From positions 1,424,001 to 1,488,000 of the forward strand of contig JAWNZC010000472.1 of NCBI GenBank assembly GCA_035771165.1: a stretch of 64,000 bases of DNA. Reading direction: 5' to 3'. The DNA is from Paragorgia papillata. Lineage: Eukaryota > Cnidaria > Anthozoa > Scleralcyonacea > Coralliidae. Positions 58,001 through 64,000 of this stretch are shown one piece after another (the stretch's first letter is position 1; the number at the start of each line of letters is the position of its first letter). Under the pieces are notes generated by a model, which saw nothing but the letters and a program-made list of their open reading frames with translations, did not search any database and was not told the DNA's origin. A program made the translations under genes and the position numbers.

Positions 58001-61000
58001 CGGAAATCCCAACTGAAGGCTCCGAGATAACTAAGGAAGGCTGCTGCTAGTAAACAGTCTCCTAGCAACCGTACACGCTTACATTTTAGTTCTTCTAGAT
58101 CATCTGTCCACCTAGAAAAGATGAGAACATAAAAACAATAAACTTTAATTACATCGCAAGTGCAAATGCTACCACTTAGAAAGCACATATGACTATGAAT
58201 TTGCAACCTTAGCTCTCCATCTGAGCCTCAGTAGCTCAATGGTTAGAGCGTCTAACTGGTCATTGGAAGGTTGCAGGTTCGAACCCTGTCTGGGGCTCAG
58301 AAACATTTTCTGAGTAATTGAGCTAGATGGACGTCCACCAAACGTCTGTTGCATTCCACCAAGCTCGCAAACGTACCACATGCACTACATGTATTACCCT
58401 CGACGTCAATGAAAACATTAAAATAAGCTAAACAAAAGAAAACGAGGGCGTTTTCAATGTTTTAATTTCAGTTTTGAAGCTTGTGTTTCATGTTCTTCCA
58501 TATTTTCAAACTTGAAAAATATCTATAATTTAATTTTTTATAAAATATATATATAAGCAAAAGACAACATCAGAATACCTTCATACCTTATCTTTTCAGA
58601 TCCGAGCCCAGAAATTAACTTGTCAGCAGCGATCAAACGTCTTTCCATAATTTCAGCTTCTCTCTGAAGAGCTGCTTTTCCTGTCATGGCAGCTTCGTAC
58701 TTGTCGTTCAACGCTTTGAGTTCATCTTCCAAGTTCTTGACCTCTTTTTCAATCTTTCCTAACTCTCGTTTGCTCAAAAGAAAGTTACGTTCAAGCCTCG
58801 CCACCTAAACAGAGCAACAATCCCGTTTTGTAATCTTTCAAATATGAGCAGCAGTGTTTTATCAGATTTAAAACACGACACGTTTCCAAGGAGACTTAAA
58901 AAACTCATTAATAATTCATAAGGAAAACACAAAGGAAATCAGTACCATGTCCGTGGTTTTATACCTGATAAAACTTCTTGACGTCAGAAAGAATACTAAT
59001 GAACATGCAATTTTATATAAAGAATACTAATGAACATACAATTTTATATAAAGAATACTAATGAACATAACATCCAATAACGAATCGTTTTTGAAGCCAT
59101 TCAAAACACTCGCATCACGTGTTTTATCAGATCTAAAACACTTGGGTTTTAAATCCGATAAAACACTCCTGCTCGTGTTTTAAATATTATATAAAGAGCT
59201 GTGGACACGGCAAAGAAGACACTAAAGAGCTGTAGTGTGGCCGAAGATTGGGAGAGGGAAGCATTAAACAGAAAGACATGGAAAAGCAATGTGTGTGCCT
59301 CCAAAAGAGGCTCCGAAGAAAAACAGCCAGATGCTGCAGATCCGACGGGATTTGAATGTGACATCTGTGGACGCCCATGTATGCGTCGTCCTGGATTGGT
59401 AGCGCACAAGCGCGTCCATACGGAAAGATGAAGCCAGCCCACATTGACATCATAAACGACAACAAACGAACTCGTTCAGTCAATCCAATCATAAAGCACG
59501 ACACGATAGTCGAGTGTTTTAGATCTGATAAAACACGTACTGCGAATGTTTTGAATAGCTTAAAAAACGACCCATTGGTAAGTTTATTGGCGTAGTAATT
59601 TTGAAAAATAACGTTGTCTATGGGGCCGTTCATATGAGGCGGGCTAGCCTGCGGGCAGGCCCTCCTGTTGCTGTGAGAGAGCCTGCTCGCAGGCTAGAGG
59701 CGAGCTAGCCCAGTTACCAGGCTGATTTTATGTCACGAAAATCTTATTACGACTATTTGAGAAATGCAAAATCACATAACGAAGCAAAATTGGGTTTGTT
59801 TTTCTGTAGGTATAGCACACGGATTATTATAATTCCTTTTAGTAGTCAAAAACCAGGCCGCCTCATATGAACAGCCCCTTAGAGTCTGACATAGTCAATT
59901 GAGATACACGCATGCGCATAATCTGGAAACTCATGCAGTGAAAGTCTTTGTTCTATCTTTTTGTTCACGTTTATGCAAACTTGTGCACGGTAAGGGAAAT
60001 GTATTTTTGGTGTTTAGAGGTTCAAACACTCAACCATGTTATTTAATTATTAATAAGCTAAAACCAAAAGGTTTGCGCACATCTCAACATAAAATCACGG
60101 CTCATTATAAGCGCTTTGAAGTTTGCTGAGTTTCCACACCTACAACTAACGACATAACATATTTCCACACCTACAACTAACGACATAACATATTTCCACA
60201 CCTACAACTAACGACATAACATATTTCCACACCTACAACTAACGACATAACATATTTCCAGCACTACAACTAACAACATAACATATTTCTACACCTACAA
60301 CTAATAACAAAAAGCAAACAAAATTTTACCTTCTCTCTTTTGGGTTTAATTTCTCTGGCCACAGAGCAATATCCCATGACAGCTAAAACAAATTTATATA
60401 ATCCAGCCCCAGCTCTACTGATAGCTTGCATTTCCTCAATCGTATAGTTAACTTGCTTTAAAATATCCTTAGTTTTCTTTACTTGAGCACCTGTAATGCC
60501 ATCCACGTCGAGTTCTTGTAATGTTTTCAGGAAATTTCCTTCAGCCATCATTCCTTTGGCTGTTTTCCAGGAAATATCTTTGTAACCACGCATGACTACG
60601 ATACACTCGGAAATATCTTGAACTGCTTGAGGAGGTTTGGCAAATGATCTAAGATAAAAACGAATAATTATTAAGACAAGCGCCTGCTGAGAATAGTTTT
60701 ACAATTCAATCAAAAATATATAACAATAGAAATATAGTAAGGTTTGATATACTGCTGAAACAGAGAACGTAGGAGTGTAACGTTTCGAGCGAAGGCCCTT
60801 CGTTAGAGAGAAACACGAGATCCTTTTTTGTCCAGTGTGGCTATCCTACCCATCTGTTAGACACCGCTATTAACAAAGCGTCTAGCATTCCTCGTCCTGA
60901 CACTTCATTTCAAAAATTTGAAAAAGACGTTTCTCTCTGACGAAGGGCCTTCGCTCGAAACGTTAGACTCCTACGTTCTCTGTTTCGGCAGTATATCTAA

Positions 61001-63887
61001 CCTTACTATATTTCGATTGTTGTTTCAACACTGCCTACGCAGCACGCTACTTTTATTTCACTGTTTCAAAAATATATAGATTTGAATAAGACATACTCCG
61101 AAAAATAATGCCATCCTGAAAACTCAAAATACGAGTCAATACAAGAAGGACTAACATGGAACTGTGATATTTTGACTTTATTTCAAAGTCTTCAGACAGA
61201 TGTTTTCAAATAGGTTCAAAAACGACCCATTTGGCAAGTTCATTGGCGTAGTAAGTTTGAAAAGAAAGTTTATGTACATCAGGAGGATTAAAGTTTATGT
61301 AAATCAGGAGGTTTCTTTATCAGGTATAAAACCACGGACATGGTACATATTTCCTTTGTGTTTTCCTCATGAATTATTATACAGTCAGTTTCAGCTTGCT
61401 TCTGAAATCTGAAACGTATAATTGAAATGAAAATTCCGAACTTATGTTGCAATGTTCAGAACTACATTGCGAGGTAGATACAAATTTTTAAGTCGGCAAT
61501 TTGTTTCTGTTTAACCAAGTATCTATTATTCTTCATTTCCATCAAACACTATACAACAAATAATCTTCTTCTCCGTGATTTCACCAAAGGAATTCAATTC
61601 AAAGCTTATTAAATTCGAACTTCACAATGAACTTCCGTACCTAGTTCCCAACCTTCCAACAAATGTTGACAAATGAATTTCAAAAGCAAGCTGAAACTGA
61701 CTAGAATGAGTTTGAGAAGTGTAGGTAGTTTGTTCACCTGATCTCTGTGACATCTGATTTATCTAAATCTTGTAAAGCAATTCGTGCTTCTTCTAATGCA
61801 GGCAAAGCTTCAGCTAAGGAATCTTCAGCATCTTTCTGTTTTGGAAAAAAAATTAATACATTTTAGTATAGTCTTAAAATAAACTGCAATAGATCTATGT
61901 CAATAGGCCATGAAATAAATGAAGGAACTCCCAAAAAATGAGAAAGAATTCCTTGCCTTTTCAACAACGATAAGTTTATTTTGTTCCGCAATTTCTTCCT
62001 TTTTGGCAATGGCCAGCTGTTTTTTCTCCGTTGCTTGTTCAGTATTCACACTAATTTCAGCAAGAAGCTTCTCGCAAGCTTCGCTCTTCTCAGTCACGGC
62101 TACTTTTTGTATTGCCAACTTCTCATTCAGTTCCGCAAGTTGTTCACTAGCTACCAGCAATTTACTGAGACCACCATCTAGACGATGGCACTGGAAATAA
62201 AAGTAAAAATTATTTTTAATCATCCATTCCCTCCTTCATCCCTCCCTCCTTCCTTTCTGGCTGGCTGGCTATCTTCCTTCCTTCCTTCCTTCCTTCCTTC
62301 CTTCCTTCCTTCATCCTTCCTTCCTTCCTTCCTTCCTTCCTTCCTTCCATCCTTCCTTCCTTCCTTCCTTCCTTCCTTCCTTCCTTCCTTCCTTCCTTCC
62401 TTCCCTCCCTCCCTCCCTCCCTCCCTCCCTCCCTCCCTCCCTCCCTCCCTCCCTCCCTCCCTCCCTCCCTCCCTCCCTCCCTCCCTCCCTCCCTCTTTCT
62501 TTCTTTCCTTCCTTCCTTCCTTCCTTCCTTCCTTCCTTCCTTCCCTCCCTCCCTCCCTCCCTCCCTCCCTCCCTCCCTCCCTCCCTCCTCCCTCCCTCCC
62601 TCCCTCCCTCCCTCCCTCCCTCCCTCCCTCCCTCCCTCCCTCCCTCCCTCCTTCTTTCCTTCCTTCCAGTATTTACCTGTTCCAATACATATTTATCCTT
62701 CTCCTCCAATAGTTTGTTGTACGTGTTAATGAAGTCAAGGTAATTCTTAGGAGTGACGTAATTAACGCGCCTCAACTTCAGTAAGAATTCTTTACTGTAC
62801 TTGACCACAGTCTCCTGAACAAACACAACATGCTCCACCACGCGATCACGATATTCATCTGGTATTTTATCATTCTAAAACAAAGCCAAAACATATTAAA
62901 TGATTAGATTTACCCAAGATAGAATAAAACGCTTTGAAAAGTCGGACTAAATGCAGAAGACTTAAGATCAAACATCGCACTCGGCTGTTTAAAGCTTCAA
63001 ATCAACGTCACGTCACTTCACTTTAGTTTAGTTTAATTTTAGTTCACTTCACTTCACTTCACTTCACTTCACGTCACGTCACGTCACTTCACTTCACTTC
63101 ACTTCACTTCACTTCACTTCACTTCACTTCACTACACCTCACTTCATTCCACCTCACTTCATTCCACCTCACTTCATTCCACCTTACTTCACTTCACTTC
63201 ACCTCACCTCACCTCACCTCACCTCACCTCACTTCACGTCACGTCACGTCACGTCACTTCACTTCACTTTACTTCACTTCACTTCACTTCACCTCATCAC
63301 TTCACTTCACTTCACTTCACTTCACTTCACTTTACTTTACTTCACTTCACCTCTTCACTTCACTTCACCTCACCACTTCAGTTCACTTCATTTCACTCCA
63401 CTCCACCTCACTTCACTCTACCTCACCTCACTCCACTCCACTCCACCTCACCTCACTCCATTCCACTTCACTTCACTTCACTCCACCTCACTCCACTCCA
63501 CCTCACCTCACCTCACTCCACTCCACTCCACCTCACCTCACTCCATTCCACTCCACCTCACTTCACTCCACCTCACTTCACTCCACCTCACTCCACTCCA
63601 CTCCACGTTAGAAAATCAAACGCTATAAAACTCAACTAGAGACGCACCTGTTCACCCAAGAACACAGAAGCAACAGCACACAGAGCTTGTTTTGGCCATG
63701 GCATAAACCAATCAATACTAGCATTGTTCACAAGACCTGGAAAGTTCCTACATCGTGTTCGCAATGTTTCACCAACAGGAGACATGGCAAGAACAATGTG
63801 TAAATTGTTGGCAGACTTTCCAACAAAATATTGCCAGATTGATTCACGCGCAGGAGGCACGCCAAGCTTAGCTGCTTCATCACGAAT
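46232..63887 (-). CDS. DNAH10: Axonemal dynein heavy chain 10, C-terminal 1577 residues (partial, 20 exons)
   Basis: Exons: 63648-63887, 62677-62874, 61957-62190, 61738-61835, 60330-60648, 58587-58804, 57742-58111, 56932-57067, 56315-56469, 55508-55596, 54803-54932, 53702-53975, 52301-52560, 50869-51207, 49745-49945, 49109-49414, 47857-48381, 47573-47740, 46804-47130, 46232-46378. All phases agree over 4734 nt with no internal stop. This is the inner-arm (I1/f, 1-beta type) ciliary motor chain. Seen: end of AAA4 ([18 protein letters not shown], then NFPGLVNN), stalk helix 1 (fragment residues ~95-255), microtubule-binding domain (~257-360), stalk helix 2, AAA5 ([33 protein letters not shown]), linker ([20 protein letters not shown]), AAA6 ([30 protein letters not shown]) and the C-terminal domain ([18 protein letters not shown] at the end). 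Upstream exons, including the AAA1-AAA3 P-loops, lie outside the window. Confidence 0.97.
46465..46765. repeat. GGAA tetranucleotide array, ~0.3 kb
   Basis: (GAAG)n, almost pure apart from one GGGAAG, in the last DNAH10 intron. It ends 39 nt from the 5' splice site at 46803. The exon frame of 46804-47130 would run on through it as poly-Leu-Pro-Ser, which is intronic. Confidence 0.97.
47132..47161. repeat. AAC microsatellite at a 3' splice site
   Basis: (AAC)n on plus, (GTT)n on the coding strand, ends next to the TTTTCAAG acceptor of the exon at 46804-47130 and forms part of its pyrimidine-poor tract. Confidence 0.85.
47190..47425. repeat. SINE-tail unit and 21-bp tandem repeat in DNAH10 intron 18
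   Basis: 47190-47285 is a copy of the 8465-8945 / 50003-50255 unit (ACTGGATAAAAGGTTCAG, CATCCCTCATTGATCCACTG). 47311-47420 is a degenerate 21-bp repeat built on CACACGCATCTCTCGTGT, about five copies. Confidence 0.75.
48457..48622. mobile_element. 166-bp TIR element
   Basis: AGGGGGCTTTCCATTTACAC / GTTAGCCGGACCGGTCAG on the left is mirrored by CTGACCGGTCTAACC / AATTGGAAAGTGCCCT on the right. In DNAH10 intron 16. Confidence 0.82.
48623..48765. mobile_element. Foldback MITE, family B
   Basis: AGAGCAAAGTGAAAAGATGG and GTAAACTG at the left mirror CAGTTTACCACC and TTTTCACTTTGCTCT at the right. The centre has TGATGAAGTGCTCCGCTCCA and AACGTCAGTATTTCGTTA. It directly abuts the previous element. From 48766 to 48995 nothing is recognised. 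Confidence 0.82.
48996..49060. repeat. (AG)n dinucleotide run
   Basis: About 32 AG units in DNAH10 intron 16, ending 48 nt from the 5' splice site at 49108. Confidence 0.97.
49478..49738. repeat. CAAA/CAGA/CATA tetranucleotide array
   Basis: It fills DNAH10 intron 15 and stops 6 nt before the exon at 49745, leaving only GTGAAGC as donor sequence. Cys/Phe/Val-rich and Lys/Gln/Thr-rich frames through it are artefacts. Confidence 0.97.
50003..50255. repeat. Tandem SINE-tail units (~120 bp x 2)
   Basis: CTTATTTATACTGGATATCT, CTCCCTAGAGGTCCAGTTAG and GTTACTACAGGAGGAAACCA occur twice at a ~120-bp spacing, nearly identical. They lie directly next to the tRNA-like head at 50256-50420, so this is probably one composite SINE read on the minus strand. 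Confidence 0.8.
50256..50420 (-). mobile_element. tRNA-derived SINE head
   Basis: On the minus strand: TATGGCACAGTGGTTGGCGC (A-box-like) and CCCAGGTTCAATTCC (B-box-like), about 45 nt apart, followed by the CTTGGCCGCATGTGAGAAG body and the tail units of the previous entry. tRNA-like but with poor acceptor pairing. Confidence 0.72.
50424..50792. mobile_element. ~370-bp TIR element
   Basis: Left GAGGGGGTGTTTACATGACGCC is mirrored by right CCTCGTGTAAACAACCCCT. Inner GCCCGAATTCAGGCTGGAC / GTCCGAGTTCAGGCCAGCC also pair. It lies in DNAH10 intron 14. Confidence 0.78.
51358..52100. repeat. TIR-type element with internal 59-bp minisatellite
   Basis: GGCTACGTTCACACGGTA and GAGACTACGTTTACACGGTA mark two element ends (51359 and 51672). 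From 51721 to about 52100 a 59-bp unit (GCAGAACCGTACTAATTCAA, GACCGGTCTGGAATCCGTCC, TATTTCGCCGTGTAAACAG) repeats about 6.5 times with 1-3 differences per copy. In DNAH10 intron 13. Confidence 0.9.
52141..52280. mobile_element. Small inverted-repeat element
   Basis: CCACACGTATACGTTTTCCTAG and TGAAAATGCATACGTGTTGACG are inverted ends; CATTGTTTTCTGCTCGTCTG / GACCGAGAACAATATAAAAA lie inside. It is close to the 5' splice site at 52300. Confidence 0.7.
52595..53670. repeat. ATTT run and large TGGTAG array in DNAH10 intron 12
   Basis: (TTTA)n at 52597-52637 is followed by ~400 bp without recognised content. A (GTGGTA/GTGGTG/GTGACA)n array from 53041 to 53665 follows. The array contains an internal direct duplication: 53041-53400 is partly repeated at 53395-53665, sharing GACTAGTAGTAGTGGTAG. 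Poly-Val frames are artefacts. It ends ~36 nt before the 5' splice site at 53701. Confidence 0.93.
54127..54430. mobile_element. 304-bp hAT-like element with exact 8-bp target duplication
   Basis: ACAGCGTA at 54119-54126 is repeated at 54431-54438. The element starts CAGTGGCGTGGTGG and ends CTGCCACTACCCCAGTG, with C- and G-rich subterminal DNA and TTTTGGCGC motifs. Inverted ends are imperfect. In DNAH10 intron 11. Confidence 0.85.
54499..54710. mobile_element. TIR element, family H, copy 2
   Basis: It matches 35809-36020 almost base for base through AACTTGTTTAAAACACTC, but the right end diverges (GCGATGACGCTGTGGCTTTA instead of the inverted terminus). It lies ~90 nt from the exon at 54803-54932. 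Confidence 0.9.
54933..55284. repeat. Direct duplication of an intron segment around a CCGT/GTTT array
   Basis: GTTAAAGAAAACGAAATTG through CCGCCAGGTTCTGTTTTTAC occurs at 54936-55030 and again at 55188-55281 without visible change. The first copy carries the 3' splice site of the exon ending at 54932; the second lacks the exon part. The array between (55036-55187) is CTGT/CCGT/TTGT tetramers. Confidence 0.93.
55285..55498. repeat. CCGT/CTGT tetranucleotide array
   Basis: The second array after the duplicated segment. It stops 9 nt before the exon at 55508-55596, so the donor is GTAAATGC followed directly by the repeat. Confidence 0.96.
55700..56135. repeat. Family B MITE arms, several copies
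   Basis: Three or four arm fragments carry GAAACGTCAGTATTTCGTTA, CGGCAGTTTACTATCTTTTC, TTTGCTCTATCTAAAACACT and GCCTACGGAGCACTCTACTT in alternating orientation. A family fragment GGGCCAGGGTACCAGGCTAC (see 57206-57413) is inserted at about 55927. Confidence 0.75.
56660..56905. repeat. Family I repeat, copy 1
   Basis: GTTTTGAATAGCTTCAAAAACG, ACCCATTTGGTAAGTTCATTGG, AAACCACGGACATGGTA and TTCCTTTGTGTTTTCCTCAT. The same words recur at 59525-59620 and 61200-61385, and inverted at 58890-58970. In DNAH10 intron 8. Confidence 0.8.
57206..57413. mobile_element. 208-bp TIR element
   Basis: TAGCCTGGTTCCCTGGCCCA and TGGGCCAGGGTACCAGGCTA are inverted ends; AGGTAACCACTAA / TTAGTGGTTACCT also pair. In DNAH10 intron 7. 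A terminal fragment is present at about 55924-55950. Confidence 0.9.
57478..57660 (-). mobile_element. 5S-rRNA-derived SINE-like sequence
   Basis: Read on the minus strand, 57561-57613 gives ACTGAAGTTAAGCCTTGTCG and GGGTTAGTACTTGGATGGGTGAC. This matches the internal promoter region (A-box/intermediate element/C-box) of animal 5S rRNA over ~50 nt. The 5' third does not match well, and a 5S-unrelated tail follows to about 57480. That is the layout of SINE3-type elements rather than a 5S gene. In DNAH10 intron 7, same strand as the gene. Confidence 0.75.
58225..58297 (+). tRNA. tRNA-Thr(GGT)-like gene
   Basis: A 73-nt cloverleaf folds fully. Acceptor GCCTCAG/CTGGGGC is seven pairs with one G-T. 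D stem GCTC/GAGC; anticodon stem TCTAA/TTGGA with loop CTGGTCA (anticodon GGT at 58258-58260); variable AGGTT; T stem GCAGG/CCTGT with loop TTCGAAC; discriminator T. A- and B-boxes (TAGCTCAATGG, GGTTCGAACCC) are intact, and a TTTT lies ~10 nt downstream. Thr(GGT) is seldom used in animals, which read these codons with AGT, so this may be the head of a SINE. It lies antisense in DNAH10 intron 6. Confidence 0.55.
58840..59190. mobile_element. Family I foldback with tandem spacer
   Basis: Arms around TGTTTTATCAGATTTAAAACAC and CGTGTTTTATCAGATCTAAAAC are repeated in both orientations (58855, 59118, 59140). CACAAAGGAAATCAGTACCA is the inverse of the words at 56660-56905. Near 59000-59060 AAAGAATACTAATGAACAT repeats three times. 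Confidence 0.75.
59195..59431 (+). pseudogene. 3' end of a non-LTR retrotransposon ORF (zinc-knuckle tail)
   Basis: The open frame ends with a lone C2H2 motif (CDICGRPC...[12 protein letters not shown], stop) preceded by a [16 protein letters not shown] segment. A W-x-x-x-A-x-D/N-R-x-x-W block plus a terminal CxxC...HxxxH is the usual C-terminus of several LINE reverse-transcriptase proteins. No reverse transcriptase is present and there is no ATG at the start. It sits between family I arms in DNAH10 intron 5, so it may have been carried there by that element. Confidence 0.6.
59618..59882. mobile_element. ~265-bp TIR element with inner hairpin
   Basis: GGGGCCGTTCATATGAGGCG and CGCCTCATATGAACAGCCCC are inverted ends. 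GCTAGCCTGCGGGCAGGC / GCCTGCTCGCAGGCTAG forms an inner hairpin at about 59643-59695. From 59883 to 60130 nothing is recognised. Confidence 0.88.
60131..60310. repeat. 31-bp minisatellite, about 6 copies
   Basis: A TTTCCACACCTACAACTAAC + GACATAACATA unit, nearly identical copies, last ones diverged. It ends 20 nt before the exon at 60330-60648, so the 5' splice site is next to the array. Confidence 0.95.
60721..61058. mobile_element. Foldback MITE, family A, copy 3
   Basis: AATAGAAATATAGTAAGGTT to AACCTTACTATATTTCGATT with cores AACGTTTCGAGCGAAGGCC and GGGCCTTCGCTCGAAACGTT. The ~120-bp spacer (GTGTGGCTATCCTACCC...) is unlike the other copies. In DNAH10 intron 4. Confidence 0.87.
61200..61410. 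repeat. Family I repeat, copy 2
   Basis: TTCAAAAACGACCCATTTGG, AAAGTTTATGTAAATCAGGA and CCTCATGAATTATTAT match 56705-56895. A short AAAGTTTATGTA segment is duplicated inside. From 61411 to 61737 nothing else is recognised. Confidence 0.75.
61953..61959 (-). other. GC-AG 5' splice site of DNAH10 intron 3
   Basis: The exon ends GTTGAAAAG and the intron begins GCAAGG. The next exon ([18 protein letters not shown]) follows in phase after CAAAACAG, and no in-frame GT donor lies nearby. The joined sequence fits the dynein stalk pattern E-K-x-A-E-x-x-L-A-E-A-x-P-A-L. Confidence 0.88.
62222..62668. repeat. CCTT/CCCT tetranucleotide array, ~0.45 kb
   Basis: Alternating blocks of (CCTT)n and (CCCT)n fill DNAH10 intron 2 and stop 8 nt before the 5' splice site at 62676. 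Frames of 175 codons through it are artefacts. Confidence 0.98.
62995..63606. repeat. CTTCA pentanucleotide array, ~0.6 kb
   Basis: (ACTTC)n with CACCTC, CGTCA and CCACT variants in DNAH10 intron 1, ending ~42 nt from the 5' splice site at 63647. Variant blocks (CGTCA; ACCTC; CCACT) are clustered, suggesting local amplification. Confidence 0.97.
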
Positions 63888-64000
63888 CTAGAAGAGAAAA
63901 GGAAAGGACGATAAAAGATAAAGTAAAATTAAACCTAAGGTTGAGGGAACCAAGCATTTGACTACAAATAAAAGAAAGATACTAAACAATTATTGGATGA

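Noticed and set aside
59187..59633. Antisense 148-codon frame over the LINE fragment
   Set aside because: Shadow of the plus-strand frame that carries the C2H2 motif.
62185..62841. Lys/Glu/Gly extension of the dynein exon (GRKEGGREG...)
   Set aside because: Read-through past a good GTAAAT donor into the CCTT array; the dynein sequence continues in the next exon.

Overview
This is animal nuclear DNA: split genes with GT-AG (and a few GC-AG) introns, a C2H2 zinc-finger gene, a DNA-damage kinase, and an axonemal dynein that implies motile cilia. Intergenic and intronic DNA is packed with foldback MITEs, tRNA- and 5S-derived SINE-like units and very large microsatellites. Intron density and the closeness of the proteins to their vertebrate relatives suggest a marine invertebrate, perhaps a cnidarian. 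That is inference, because no lineage marker is present.

Layout. 1-6.5 kb is a ~173-bp tandem satellite (about 37 copies) whose right edge switches strand and decays to about 7.2 kb. 7.4-9 kb holds a foldback element and tRNA-derived SINE copies. 9.0-13.6 kb, minus strand: a complete seven-exon Rab24-like small GTPase gene. 13.7-18.5 kb: GC-rich upstream region, then palindromic elements. 18.6-21.0 kb, plus strand: an intronless gene for a 796-residue protein with eight C2H2 fingers plus a variant ninth and a repetitive Thr/Pro-rich tail. 21-25.3 kb: MITEs. 25.4-43.6 kb, minus strand: a 17-exon CHK2 (CHEK2) kinase gene with FHA and kinase domains, a 6.3-kb last intron, a Helitron-like fragment in another intron and four large microsatellites. 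44.4-46.0 kb: a 1.55-kb CACCAR-type array. 46.2-63.9 kb, minus strand: the last 20 exons (1577 residues) of the axonemal dynein heavy chain DNAH10, continuing upstream beyond the window.

The four genes have no obvious joint pathway: vesicle/autophagy GTPase, probable transcription factor, checkpoint kinase and ciliary motor. They are best seen as ordinary neighbours in repeat-rich DNA.

The most notable points: two GC-AG introns in otherwise well-formed genes; a one-base frame problem at the CHK2 glycine loop; microsatellites that tend to lie near 5' splice sites; mobile elements with exact 8- or 9-bp target duplications; a 434-bp palindrome carrying a tRNA-like module in each arm; a 5S-rRNA-derived sequence; and a clean tRNA-Thr(GGT)-like cloverleaf inside a dynein intron. 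Exon joins were read by eye from splice sites, reading phase and family similarity. No search or alignment program was run.
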